NCBI RefSeq assembly: GCF_047675955.1
Contig: NC_132911.1
Coordinates: 73,255,133 to 73,319,132 of the forward strand
DNA from: Chlorocebus sabaeus
Lineage: Eukaryota > Chordata > Mammalia > Primates > Cercopithecidae
DNA: 64,000 bases
Direction of reading: 5' to 3'
Both the position numbers and the translations under genes were made by a program. Under the pieces are notes generated by a model that was not told the DNA's origin, did no database searches, and was given only the letters and a program-made list of their open reading frames with translations. Shown in pieces: positions 24,958 through 37,456 of the stretch. The number at the start of each line of letters is the position of its first letter. Position 1 is the first letter of the stretch.

Positions 24958-25690
24958 TATACAGAATTTATTCTTTAATCATCAGAATGTCATTATTCAT
25001 TTTTTAATATATGTGCCAGGTACTCCACTGGATGCTATATAAATTTTTCTATATGCCACTTCTAAAAGATTTTGAAGCAGCTTATATATATAAAGTCAAA
25101 AGAAGTTATAGCTATTAATAGAGTTACAATTATATTATCACCCGAAGGTCTCCAAAAGTTGCTAAATGGGAATAGCTAATTTGGATTAAAGCTCTCTGGT
25201 GAAAAAAGCCAAACAGGATACATGAGTGGTTACAGAAAGGGCAGAGAGGTGAACTTATATTTTCTGGCAATAAATCTGATTTATAAATTATTCCAAGTTG
25301 CTGACTGGTGGCAACTTTATATGTTTTGATTATATGCAGTATAGAAGGTAGGATTAACATTTTCTTATGGAAATTGAGCATCCATACTAGTAACTGAGTA
25401 AATGGTAAATCCACTTTGGCATGAAGGTGGGCAAGGGAAGACAACATGGGGACAATGATGCCTGCATCTAATTTATGAACTCTGTAATAGAAGAACAGGA
25501 TATTTCAAAAGCATGGAAATTGGAGAGAGCTTGGAAAGCAAAGAATATTTAAATCCAAATGAGGCCAGCTGAGGAATGAAAGGAAGGACTATGGTATGGT
25601 GGTGAAGAGCAGGTCAGAGGAAAAAACTTTGAATTTTCTTGATATATAAAAATTCCTATAAATCAATGACAATAAAACCAAGACCTAATT
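24958..25690. other. Unassigned sequence
   Basis: No gene recognised. The 105-codon reverse ORF at 25130-25447 has no family resemblance. Confidence 0.5.
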
Positions 25691-26012
25691 AAAAACAGAC
25701 AAAGAGGCCGGGCGCGGTGGCTCAAGCCTGTAATCCCAGCACTTAGGGAGGCCGAGACGGGTGGATCACGAGGTCAGGAGATCAAGACCATCCTGGCTAA
25801 CACGGTGAAACCCCGTCTCTACTAAAAATACAAAAAACTAGCCGGGCGAGGTGGCGGGCGCCTGTAGTCCCAGCTACTCCGGAGGCTGAGGCAGGAGAAT
25901 GGCGTAAACCCGGAAGGCGGAGTTTGCAGTGAGCTGAGATCCGGCCACTGCACTCCAGCCCGGGCTACAGAGCAAGACTCCGTCTCAAAAAAAAAAAAAA
26001 AACAGACAAAGA
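25691..26012 (+). mobile_element. Young AluY (Old World monkey-type), sense, with perfect 15-bp duplications
   Basis: A nearly consensus Alu at 25706-25997 begins 'ggccgggcgcggtggctca' and ends in an A-tail. It is flanked by AAAAACAGACAAAGA at 25691-25705 and 25998-26012. The right arm has 'gagatccggccactgcac' and 'gaatggcgtaaaccc' in place of the human AluY forms (gatcgcgccactg, ggcgtgaaccc). I associate these bases with cercopithecid AluY lineages. The low divergence marks a recent insertion. Confidence 0.95.
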
Positions 26013-26139
26013 ATATGTACAGATAGTACAGATAGTATATTAAAACAAAAATAGAAATAACTCTTAAACATCTGAAAAGGTGATCATCCTCACTCATATT
26101 AAGAGAAGTGTAAATTAAAACTACAAGATACATTTTTCA

Positions 26140-26330
26140 TCATCAAATTGCTGCTAGGAGTAAAACAGCTACTAAGACAATCAATGCCGCCGCACTTGTG
26201 GAGCTTACATTCTAGTTGAGGGACAACCAATTAACAAATATACATAAATTATCATGATTAATAAGAGGAAGTGACGTGCAGGAAGATAGGGTAAGGGAAA
26301 GTGACAGTGGTGCGGGGGATTGCTATTGGT
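26140..26330 (-). repeat. L2 3' fragment, antisense
   Basis: Contains 'gtggagcttacattctagtt', the reversed L2 3'-UTR landmark, followed by 'ggaagatagggtaaggga'. Ends are uncertain. Confidence 0.6.
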
Positions 26331-27045
26331 TGTTGGAGGCACTTCCAGTGGAGTGGGGTGGGAGGGTGGGGACAAGGGGGAGGAGGAAGTGAGACAAAGG
26401 GAACAATGTGGAGAGAAGATTTGCTCGAAGTGTTTTGATAAAAAGAAGCTGAAGAAATAGGACAGTACCTAGAGGAGAATAAGGGGTAAAAAGTGAGTTT
26501 TGTTTATTAAGCGAAAGAGAATGGTGCAGAATGTGGATACTATGCTACAATTTGTGTGTTGTGATTTTTTAATAGATAGATAATAGAGATAGATAAAAGA
26601 CTAGAGAGAGAGAGAGAGAGATAATACATGGCTTCTATGTGCAAAAAATATTTCTGGAAAAATTCACAAAGTATTGATACCATAATTGCTTCTAGGGAAG
26701 GAAATGGCTGGAAGAAAAAGGATGAAAGACGATTTCTTTTTGTGCTTTTCAAATATGTATCATATACAGGAATCATCCATGCAGAAGTAAACAAATCCTT
26801 CATTATTCAAAATACTATGTAAATTATACTCAACTGTGAGCAGGACTTAATTTTTCTCTATTCAAGTTGGCATATCCTTGTAAGTGTAAAAAGTTGAAAA
26901 TCCTGTGTGTTTTCTCGGTTATTTTAACTACATTAAGAAAACTATAATCAGAAAAATATTTTATTAATCTTAGAGTTGCATGTGAACACTATTAACTAAT
27001 ACATACCTTATCATAATCTGCTAGCATGAGTTAAGATATATCTTC
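26331..27045. other. Unassigned sequence with GATA/GA repeats
   Basis: G-rich near 26350-26400. Otherwise unrecognised. Confidence 0.5.
26571..26621. repeat. (GATA)n then (GA)n microsatellite
   Basis: Imperfect GATA units at 26571-26596, then ten GA units at 26602-26621. Confidence 0.9.
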
Positions 27046-27513
27046 TCAATTGTTTGGGTTGAATTGCATTCCCCCCAAAATTATGTTCAAGTCCTAACTT
27101 GATATGTTAGGTATGTTCAGTATGTGTGAATATTACTTTGTTTGGCAATAGGGTCATCACAGATGTAATTAAATTAGAATTAGGACATACTGAATTAGGG
27201 TGGACTCAAATCTGATGACTGATGTCCTTATAAGAAGAGGAAAAACTGGGCACAGATTCACAGAGAGAATCCTTATACAACAATGGAAGCAAAGATTGGA
27301 GTCGTGCATCTACCATCAAGAACCGCCAGCAACCCATGGAAGACAGAAAAGGCAAGACTTTTCCCAGGAGGCTTCAAAAGGAGCATGTCCCTGCCAAGAC
27401 CTTGACTTTGGCGCCGCTAGACTCCAGATCTGCGAGAGAACAAATTTCTGCCACTTTAAACCTCCCAGTTTGCCCTATTTGCTGCAGCAGCCTTACCAAA
27501 CTAATACAACAAT
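27046..27513 (+). mobile_element. MaLR LTR (MLT1/MST-like), solo, sense
   Basis: LTR body 27051-27508. It starts TGTTTGGGTTGAATTG, runs through 'gtccttataagaagagg' near 27222 and 'ctttaaacctcccagtttg' near 27455, and ends CTAATACA. The five-base flanks TCAAT (27046-27050) and ACAAT (27509-27513) match at four of five positions. No internal region or partner LTR nearby. The 110-codon ORF across it is chance. Confidence 0.82.
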
Positions 27514-28050
27514 AGTGATATTTAATGAATGACATAGGAAAATGTTTCTTGGAAAAGTAATTGAGACTTCAGGAATATGGCATTATATGTTTTTATAGGA
27601 AACAGATTAGGGCATTAGAGAATGTTTCCTTAAGGAAACAAGATAAATTAGACCAAATCAGACCAAACTTTGACTAGGATAGATAAACAAAGAGATACTT
27701 GATATAGGCCTGGTCTCTACATAAAAGTGAAGTGGATATAAATATGAGTAATTAATTTATCACATGACAAAGATGCTAAAAAGAGAGAAAAGAAAAAAAA
27801 AAAAAAAACCTGTTCCATAGACACATGCCTTTTTGATTAAGACTGATGATTCTTAGAGTTTGTCTACCAAACACTCTGGCTTAAAGAAAGTACTAATGGA
27901 TTTTTTCATGTAGAAGTGTATTCATTTTGGAAAAGGTGTTGTAAGCATAATGCTGAATATATGAGAATTTTTGAAAAACCTATGCAACTGCAATTGCTCA
28001 GTTTTTTTATGTAGGGCAGTGTGTAATTGCTGTCTCTTGCTTATTTTTAG

Positions 28051-28136
28051 ATAAAAGATCTGCAGCTATGGAATTCTTCTCCATGACATTTTCACAGAAC
28101 ATACTATTTGTGATTTATATCATGTCCTTACTCAAG
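28051..28136 (+). other. Speculative 86-nt exon-like segment
   Basis: An acceptor-like pyrimidine stretch ends in AG (ttgcttatttttag, to 28050), and a donor-like CAAG|GTAATT follows 28136. An ATG at 28068 opens 23 codons to the donor in phase 0, encoding MEFFSMTFSQNILFVIYIMS and three more residues. The run is hydrophobic, like a signal peptide. I recognise no gene. Such matches also arise by chance in AT-rich DNA, and no second exon was found. Confidence 0.15.
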
Positions 28137-28530
28137 GTAATTTTATTTCTTAAGAATACCATAAAATCTATTTAAGTCACATCCTGTCTCCCAGTGAAAT
28201 GAAAGACATCTCAGAAGGGATTTCATTGTATCCTTTTGGGTGTATGTGTTTTGTATTTTTGCATTTTCCCAGGAAGAAATGGAGACAGTGACTCAGTTAA
28301 TGCATTATGCTTATCCTCTCATTGCTCCATTCTTGGTCTTGGTGATCATTTGAAATACATGGAGATTATTTGCTCAACTCTCTCAGGCTGGTGCTTGTTA
28401 AATAACAGCTCTTGTCTTCCCTATGTCGTTTTCATAGTACAGTTATGAATAAACAGGACTCCTGGTCTCACCAGGCAAAGTAACCTTTTGGAAAGTAATT
28501 TCTCCCTCTTCCCTCTTTATTTCTGCTACC

Positions 28531-28569
28531 ACAGAGAGAAAGAGAGAGAGAGAGAGAAAGAGGGAGAGA
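28531..28569. repeat. (GA)n microsatellite
   Basis: GAGAGA units with AAAG and GGGA interruptions. Confidence 0.9.
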
Positions 28570-28764
28570 ATATTTTGGCACTAATAAAATAATGAAAGTT
28601 CATGCAGTCTTAACATATGGATGTGGATGCTCAAATATTTATTTAAAGATGAAGAACTGCCAACTCATCAGAAACACTGGACTGGGACCAATGAGTTATA
28701 TGACTCCTTGATTGAATTGTTAAGCATACTTGACTAAGATACTCAAAACATCTTGGTATTAACA

Positions 28765-29530
28765 CTTTTAATTTAATTTTTTACTTTTTAGGTTTTTGTA
28801 GATTCACATACAGTTGTAAAAAATAATACAAAGATATCATCTGTATTCTTTACCAGTTTTTCCCAATGGTAATATTGCACAATGGTGTAGTATAATATCA
28901 CAACTAGTATATTGGCATTGATACAATCAACCATCTTACTCACATTTCTCCAGTTTCACTAGTACTCATTTGTGTGTATGTGTCTAAGCAGTTGTATACA
29001 ATTTTATCACATGTGTAGGTTCATGTGTCTACCATTACAGTCAAGATGCTGAACCACTGCATCACCGCAAGAATTCTTCATGTGGCTTTTTAATAAACAA
29101 ACCCACCTCTCTCCCATTCCACATCCAGCCACTCCCTGACACCTGTATCCTAATCTCTTACAACCACAAATCCGTTCTCCATTTGGAAAATTTTGTCATT
29201 TCAAAATATTATACTGATGGAACTATAGAGTATGTAAACTTTAGAGATTAACTGTTTCATCCTAGATATTCATGCAAGTTGTTGCACGTATCAATGGTCT
29301 GTTCCTTTTCTTTGGTGAGTAGTGTTCTGTGGTATGGGTGTACCATAGTTTCTTTAACCATTCATCTGTTGAAGAACATCTGAGCTGCTTCCAGTTTGGG
29401 GGGATTATGGATGAAAAAAGTTGCTATGAACAATTACATGTGAACATGTAAAATGCATAGGAGTACAATTGCTGGATTATAGATGATTACATGTTGGATT
29501 TTTTAAGAAACTTCCAATTATAACTTTACA
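28765..29530 (-). mobile_element. Old L1M 3' region, antisense
   Basis: Matches the reversed L1M 3' UTR: 'tttgtagattcacatacagt', 'attggcattgatacaatca', 'ttatcacatgtgtaggttca' and 'tccattctccatttgg'-like text. It then gives way to ORF2-end text: 'ttaaccattcatctgttgaa' and 'caattgctggatta'. Fully degraded. Confidence 0.8.
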
Positions 29531-29559
29531 TAAAACTATTTGTTTTCCCTCCTCTCTCT

Positions 29560-31040
29560 TTCACTCCTTATGGTACATTACTTGAACATTTCTTCTGATT
29601 CTATCTTGGCTTTTTAATATTGTTTTTTGCATATTTTTTATAGTTGTTGCGCTGTGTGTTACTGTATATATGTATGACAAATAATTCCTCTACTGATATC
29701 AACATTTTAACACTTTGTTTTACCTTTGCCATTTTAAATACCTTTGTCTCGAGTATGAGATGATGTTAAACTTTTTGTTTCATTCATAAAATATGATTTA
29801 TAAAACTCATGAGGAAAAGGATAGACTATTACGTGTGGCTATACTTCTCTTTATTCCTCCTTCTTTCCTAGTGCTCTAAGGTTCTTTCTCTTATCATTTC
29901 CTTTTCGTTTTAAGAATTTCCTTTCATCAACCTTTAACAGTAGACCTGCTGGCAACACATTCTTTAAGTTTTCCTTCATCTGAAAAAGTATTTATTTTGT
30001 CTTAATTTTTGAAGTACACTTTTGTTGAATGTAGAATTGACAGTTGAAAGTTATTTTCTTTTAGCCGTTTTGTTCTCTGTGCTTTCAGATGAAAGTTCAC
30101 CGTCACTTGAATTGATGTTCCCTATAGGAAATGCATTGTTTCTTTGTGGCTGCTTTCAATATATTTTTTGTCTTCAGTTATTTTTAGAAGTTTATTTATG
30201 ATATGTCTTGGCACAGGTTTCTTTGAGTTTATACTATTTGAGATCACTCAGCTTCTTGAATCTGCAAGATTATGTCTTTTGCCCAATTTGGGAAGTTTTC
30301 AGCCATTATTTCCTTGAATACTCTTTCAGGTTCACTTTCTCCCATCCTGTGGGCTTCCAATACAACACATGGTGGATCTTCTGATTTTGTCCCACAGGTG
30401 TTGGAGGTGCTATTTTTGTTCTATGTTTGTTTGTTTATTGTACTGTCTGCATTCTCCCTGTTGTTTGGATTGGGATAAATTATGTTGCTATGTCTTTAAA
30501 TTCACTGATTCTCTCCTTTGTCATATCCACTCTAATATTAAGTCCATTCGGCAAATATATTTTTCCATTACTATATTTTTTCGTTCTTTAATTTCTATTT
30601 GGTTCTTTTTATAATTTCTATTTCATGACTGGATTTATTTTTATTTGTTTCAAAATAATTTATAATTGATTATTGCAGCATGTTTATGTGGACTGCTTTA
30701 AAATCCTTTTCGAATAATTCCAAGATCTGACTCATCTCAGTATTAGCCTTACCTTTTGGTGTTGATTGCCTTTTCTCCTTCAGGTTGATTTTCTTGTATG
30801 AGACATGATTTCTTTTATATTTTGTATGTTATGTTAGCCTCTAGATCTTATTTATACCTTGTATTTTAGCAGGCAGTCACCCTGTTTATGTTGATTACAA
30901 GGTACCGGCTTCCTTTTGTAGACTGACTTCAAGAGCAGTTCAATTTTCAGACCCTTTGCTTTGTTATTCTCATCTGCTTTATCTGATGTTACTATCACTC
31001 CTGGTGCTGCTTAACAGGGTAGAAGTAGCTTCACCAGTCT
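29560..31040 (-). mobile_element. Old L1M/HAL1 ORF1 and 5' region, antisense
   Basis: Reversed ORF1-type text: 'tatgatatgtcttggcacag', 'ttgggaagttttcagccat', 'attttgtcccacaggtgttg', 'aatttctatttggttctttt', then leader-like sequence to about 31040. No long frame. ORF1 text directly abuts 3'-end text at about 29530-29560 with most of ORF2 missing. That fits HAL1 or an internally deleted L1M. Confidence 0.68.
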
Positions 31041-31094
31041 GGAACATTGGATGTTTCTAAGTAGGAAAGGGGAATCCCATACCCATGAGGGCAA

Positions 31095-31320
31095 GTCAGT
31101 TCTCACTTTATTTTTCTAGCCTTTCCAACAACATTTAATGCAGTTGATGATGCCATCCTTTAGAAACCCTTTCATAACTTGGCTTCTGAGATAACACTTT
31201 ATTTTGTTTTTTCTCACTGCTCGCTTCTTTTAGTCTTGTCTGATAACTTTCCTTCTTCTCTTCAACTTTTAAATATTAAATAGCATTAGGAATCAGGGAT
31301 CAAAAAATTTTCCTTCGCTT
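31095..31320 (+). repeat. L2 ORF2 fragment, sense
   Basis: Diverged but collinear with L2: 'cagttgatgatgccatcct', 'ataacttggcttctgagata', 'ctcactgctcgcttctttta' and 'cttttaaatattaaatag'. Confidence 0.55.
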
Positions 31321-32956
31321 GATAGGTGATCACCCAAAGGTTAATATTTTTTTTTCCAGTGGTTTGTGGGGGAAAGGTGGTGCTTTGTTACATGGATAGG
31401 TTGTTTAGTGGAGATTTCTAGATTTTGGTGTACCCATCACCCAAGCAGTGTACAGTCTACCCAATGTGTAGTCTTTTATCCCTCACCTCCTCACCCCCTC
31501 CCCCCAGTCCCCAAAGTCCGTTATGTCATTCTTATGCCTTTGCATCCTCATAGCTTGGCTTCCACTTATAAGTGAGAACACATGACTATTGGTTTTCCAT
31601 TCCTGAGTTACTTCACTTAGAATGATGGTCTCCAACTCCATCCAGGTTGCTACAAATGCAACCATATTTTCTTTATCCACTTGTTGGTTGATGAGCATTT
31701 AGGCTGGTTCCATATTTTTGCAATTGCGAATTGTGCTGGTGTAAACATGCGTGTACAAGTGACTTTTCCATATAATGATTTCTTTTCCTCTGGGTGATTA
31801 CCCAGTAGTGGGGTTGCTGGATCAAATAGTAGTTCTACTTTTACTTCTTTAAGGAGTCTCCATACTGCTTTTCATAGTGGTTGTACTAGTTTACTTTCCC
31901 ACCAGCAGTGTAAAAGTGTTCCCTTTTCACTACATGCATGCCATCATCTATTATTTTTTTTTCATTTCTTGATTATAGCCATTCTCACAGGAGTAAGGTG
32001 GCATCACATTGTGGTTTTGATTTGCATTTCCCTACTAATTAGTGATGTTGAGCATTTTTTCATCTTTGTGGCCATTTGTATATCTTCTTTTGAGAATTGT
32101 CTATTCATGTCCTTAGCTCAATTTTTGATGGGATTATTTGGTTTTGGGTTTTTGTTGTTGTTGTTTTGCTGATTTGTTTGAGTTCTTGTAGATTCTGGAT
32201 ATAGTCTTTGGTCAGATGCATAGTTTGCAAATATTTTCTCCCACTCTGTGATTTGTCTGTTTACTTAGCTGATTATTTCTTTTGCTGTGCAGAAGATTTT
32301 TAGTTTAATTAAGTTCCATCTATTTATCTTTGTTTCTGTTGCATTTGCTTCTGGGTTCTTGGTCATGAAATCTTTGCCTAAGCCAATGTCTAGAAGATTT
32401 TTTTTCCAATATTATCTTCTAGAATTTTTATGATTTCAGGTCTTAGATTCATCTTGAGTTGATTTTTGTACAAGATGAGAGATGGGAACCAGTTTCATTC
32501 TTCTACCTGTGGCTTGCCAATTATCCCAGCACCATTTGTTTAATAGGGTGTCATTTCCCCACTTTAGGTTTTGTTTTGATTTGTCGAAGATCAGTTGGCT
32601 GTAAGTATTTGGCTTTATTTCTGGGTTCTCTATTCTGTTCCATTGGTCTACTTGCCTATTTTTGTACGAGTACCATGCTGTTTTGGTAACTGTAGACTTA
32701 CAGTACCCTTTGAAGTCAGGTAATGTGATGCCTCCAGATTTGTTATTTTTGCTTAGTCTCGCATTGACTATGCAGGCTCTTTTTGTGGTTCTCTATGAAT
32801 TTTAGGATTTTTTATTTTTTAGTTATGTGAAAAAGGATGATGGTATTTTCATAGGAATTACATTGAATTTATAGATTGCTTTTGGCAGTATGGTCATTTT
32901 CACAATATTGATTCTACCCATCCTTGAGCATGGGATGTGTTTTCATTCGTTTGTGT

Positions 32957-33277
32957 CATCTATGATTTTTTTTTGTTTTGTTTTGAAATGGGGTCTCCCT
33001 CTGTCACCCTGGCTGGAGTGCAGTGGCTCAATCTCTGCTCACTGCAACCTCCATCTCTCGGGTTCAAGCAATTCTCCTGTCTCAGTCTCCTGAGTACCTG
33101 GGATTACATGCAGACACCACCATGCCGGCTAATTTTTTTTTTGTTTTTAGTGGAGGTGGGGTTTCAGCATGTTGGTCAGGCTGGTCTTGAACTCCTGACC
33201 TCCTGATCCCCCCACCTTGACCTCCCAAAGTGCTGGGATTACAGACGTGAGTCACCGCACCCAACCATCTATGATTT
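32957..33277 (-). mobile_element. Alu, antisense, inside L1PB, with 12-bp duplications
   Basis: Alu body 32969-33265 with a T-rich tail at its left, 'ctctgtcaccctggctggag', 'ctgggattacatgcagacac' and 'gtgctgggattacagacgtg'. CATCTATGATTT flanks it at 32957-32968 and 33266-33277. Confidence 0.94.
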
Positions 33278-35745
33278 CTTTCAGCACTGTTTTCCTTGTA
33301 GAGGTCTTTCATGTCCTTAGTTAGATATAGTCCTAAGTATTTTATTTTTTATTTTATTTTATTTGCAGTTATGGTAAAAGGGATTGAGTTCTTGATTTGA
33401 TTATCAGCTTGCTTGCCATTGGTGTATAGCAGTGCTACTGATTTGTGTACATTGATTTTGTATCCTGAAACTTTACTAAATTCATTTATCAGAGCTAGGA
33501 GCTTTTTGGATGAGCATTTAGGGTTTTCTAAGTATACGATTATATCATTGGCGAACAGGAACAACTTGACTTCCTCTTTACAGATTTGGATGTCCTTTAT
33601 TTCTTTCTCTTGTCTAATTGCTCTGGCTAGGACTTCCAGTACTATGTTGAGTAGAAGTGGTGAAAGTGGGCATCCTTGTCTTGTTCCAGTTCTCAGGCAA
33701 AATGCTTTTAACTTTTTCCTGTTCAGTATAATGTTGGCTATGGGTTCAACATAGATGGCTTTTTAACGTTAAGGTATGTCCCTTCTATGCTGATTTTGCT
33801 GAGGGTTTTAGTTTTAAAGTGATGCTGGATTTTGTCAAATGCTTTTCCTGTACCTGGTGAGATGATCGTGTAATGTTTTATTTCAATGCTATTTACATAG
33901 TGTATCACATTTATTGACTTGTTTATGTTAAACCATCCCTGTATCCCTGGTGTGAAACCCACTTGATCATTGTGGATTATCTTTTTGATATGCTGTTGGG
34001 TCTGGTTAGCTGGTAATTTGTTGAGGTTTTTTGCATCTATTTTCATTCGGGATATTGGGCTATGGGTTTTTGTTGTTGTTGTTGTTATGTCTTTTCCTGG
34101 TTTTAGTATTAGGGTGATACTGCCTTCATAAAATAATTTAGGGAAGATTCGTTCTTTGACTTTTGGAGCATTTTCTGTAAGATTAGTAACAATTCTTCTT
34201 TGAATGTCTGATAGAATTCAACTGTTAATCCATCTTTTTTGTTGGCAATTTTTTAAAATTACTGTTTCAATCTTTTTACTTCTTACCGATCTATTCAGAG
34301 TTTCTATTTCTTCCTGGTTTAACCTAGCAGTGTTGTATTTTTCCAGGAATTTATCAATCTCCTCTAGATTTTCTTGTTTGTGTGCATAAAGGTAGTCACA
34401 GTGGCCTTGAATAATCTTTTGTATTTCTGTGGTATGGTTGTAGTATCTCCTGTTTCATTTCTAATTGACCTTATTTGGATCTTCTCTCTTCTTTTCTTGG
34501 CCAAGCTTACTAATGGTGTATTGATTTTGTTTATATTTTCAAAGAACCAGCTTTTTATTTTATGTATCTCTTGTATTTAATTATTTCAATTTCATTTAGT
34601 TCTGCTCTGATCTTTGTCATTTCTTCTGCTAGTTTTGGGTTTGCTTTGTTCTTGTAGCTCGTTGAAGTGTGAGCTTAGATTGTCTATTTGTGCTCTTTCA
34701 GATATTTGATGTAGGCATTTAATGCTATGAACTTTCTCTTAGCACTGTGTTTTGCTGTATCCCAGAGGTTCTGATAGGTTGTGTCACTATTATCGTTCAG
34801 TTCAAAGAATTTTTAAATTTCCATCTTGATTTTATTGTTGACTCAAAGATCATTCAGGAGCAGCTTATTTAATCTCCATATATCTCTATAGTTTTGAGGG
34901 TTGCTTTTGGATTTAATTTTCAATTTTATTACACAGTAGTCTGGGAGAATATATGATAAAATTTTGATTTTCTTAAATTTATTGAGACTTGTTTTGTGTC
35001 TTATTATATGGTCAGTCTTGGAGAATGTTTCATGTGCTGATGAAAAGAATGTATATTCTGTAGTTATTGTGTAGGCTATTTTGTAATATCTGCTAAGTCT
35101 AATTGTTCTAGGGGGGAGTTTAAGTCCATTGTTTTTTTGTTGACTTTCTACCTTGATGACCTGTCTAGTGCTGTCAGTGAAATATTTAAGTCCCCAATTA
35201 TTATTGTGTTGCTATCTGTCTCATTTCTTAAGTTTGGTAGTAATTGTTTTATAAATTTGGGAACTCCAGTGTTAGGTGCATACATATTTAGGATTGATGT
35301 TTTCCTGTTGGACTAATCCTTTTATGATTTTATAATATCCCTCTTTGTCTTCTTCAACTGTTGTTGCTTTAAAGTCTGTTTTGTCTGATAGAATATCTAC
35401 TCCTGCTTGCTTTTGGTTTTGATTTGCATGGAATATATTTTTTTCATCTTTTTACCTTAAGTTTATGTTAGGTGAGTCTCTTGAAGATGACAGATACTTG
35501 GTTGGTGGATTTTTATTCATTCTGCCATTCTGCATCTTTTAAGAGAAGCATATAGACCATTTACATTCAATGTTAGTATTGAAATGTGAGGTACTGTTTT
35601 ATTCATCATGTTGGATGCTGCCTGAATATGGTTTTATCTTCGTTATGTTATTGTTATATAGACCCTGTGAAATTTGTGCTTTAAGGATGTTCTGTTTTGG
35701 TGTATTTCAAGCTTTGTTTCAAGATTTAGAACTCCTTTTAGCAAC

Positions 35746-35771
35746 TTTTTTTTTTTTTTTTTTTTTTTTTT
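35746..35771. repeat. T26 homopolymer within L1PB ORF1 relic
   Basis: 26 uninterrupted T. The related L1 text here normally has only a short T-rich segment, so this is a local expansion. Confidence 0.95.
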
Positions 35772-35906
35772 GTGATGCTGGCTTGGTGGTGGTGAATTCT
35801 CTCAGCATTTGTTTGTCTGAAAAGGATTTTATCTATTCTTCCTTTAAGAAGCTTAGTTTCACTGGATACAGAATTCTTGGCTGATAATTATTTTGTTTAA
35901 GGAAGC

Positions 35907-36259
35907 TGTATTAGTCCATTTTCACACTGCTCATAAAGACCTACTCATGGCTGGGAAGAAAAAAGGTTTAATTGGACTTACAGTTCCACATGGGTGAGGA
36001 TGCCTCAGAATCATGGTAAGAGGCAAAAGGCACTTCTTACATGGTGCTGGCAAGAGAAAATGAGGAAGAAGCAAAAGCAGAAATCCCTGATATACCCATC
36101 AGAACTCGTGAGACTTATTCACTATCATGAGAACAGCACAGAAAAGACTGGCTCCCATGATTCAATTACCTACCCCTGGGTCCCTCCCATGACATGTGTG
36201 AATTCTGGGAAATACAATTCAAGTTGAGATTTTGGTGGGGACACAGTCAGTCTCTATCA
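35907..36259 (-). repeat. THE1-type LTR (3' LTR in element sense)
   Basis: Starts TGTATTAGTCCATTTTCACA and ends in ATCA, the reverse of the LTR start. Clearly similar to the partner at 38125-38478 but with many scattered differences, so old. Confidence 0.9.
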
Positions 36260-37456
36260 TTCTGCTCCTGGCCCCTCCAAATCTCATGTCCTCACATTTC
36301 AAAACCAGTCACGCCTTCCCAGCAGTCCCCCGAAGTCTTAACTCATTTCAGCATTAACCCAGAAGTCCACCATCCAAAGTCTCATCTGAGAAAAGGCAAG
36401 TCCCTTCTGCCTATGAGCCTGTAAAACCAAAAGCAAGCTAGTTACTTCCTAGATACAGTGGAGGTACAGGTATTGGGTAAATACAGCCATTCCAAACGGG
36501 AGAAATTGACCAAAACAAAGAGATTACAGGGCTCATGCAAGTCCAAAATCCAGCAGGACAGTCAAACTTTAAAGTTCCAAAATGATGTCCTTTGACTCCA
36601 GGTCTCACATCCAGTCTACACTGATGCAAGAGATGGATTTCCATATCTTGGTCAGCTCCATCTCTGTGGCTTTAAAGGGTACACACTCCCTTCTGGCTGC
36701 TTTCATGGGCTGGTGTTGAGAGTTTTCTAGGTGCACAGTGCAAGCTGTTGGTGGATCTGCCATTCTGCAGTCCGGAGGATGGTCACCCTCTTCTCACAGC
36801 TCCACTAGGCAGCACCCCACAAGGAACTGTGTGTGGGGGCTCTGCCCCCACATTTCTCTTCTGCACTGCCTTAGCAGAGGTTCTCCATGAGGGCCCTGCT
36901 CCTGCAGCAATCTTTTGCCTGGCCATCCAGGTGTTTCCATACATCTTCTGAAATCTAGGTGGAGGTTCCCAAACCTCAATTCTTGACTTCTGTGCACCGG
37001 CAGGCTCAACACCACGTGCAAGCTGCCAAGGCCTGGGGCTTGCACCATCTAAAGCCACAGCCTAAGCTGTATGTTGGCCCCTTTAAGCCACAGCTGGAGT
37101 GACTGGGACACAGTGGACCAAGTCCCTAGGCTATACACAGCATGGGGACCCTGGGCCCAGCCCACAAAACCACTTTTTCCTCCTGGGCCTCTCGGCCTGT
37201 GATAGGAGGGACTGCCATGAAGGTCTCTGACGTGGCCTGGAGACATTTTGCCTGTGGTCTTGGGGATTAACATTAGGCTCCTGCTACTTATGCAAGTTTC
37301 TGCAGCCGGCTTGAATTTCTCCCCAGAAAATGGGTTTTTCTTTTTTGTCCCATAGTTGTCCCACTTATGTTCCATTTCCCTTTTAAAACTGAATGTTTTT
37401 AACAGTACCCAAGTCACCTTTTGAATGCTTTGCTGCTTAGAAATTTCTTCCACAAG

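Larger units (their letters stand above)
27514..28764. other. Unassigned sequence with candidate exon and simple repeats
   Basis: Contains an A16 run (27793-27808), a possible small exon (28051-28136, listed separately) and a GA tract (28531-28569). No repeat family recognised. Confidence 0.5.

Noticed and set aside
25822..26133. 103-codon reverse ORF ending in Alu-like peptide text
   Set aside because: Translation of the antisense of the young AluY; not a gene.
36738..37453. Several 70-130 codon reverse ORFs as a possible gag gene
   Set aside because: They are broken, overlapping frames in the THE1 internal region with no intact gag or protease motif.
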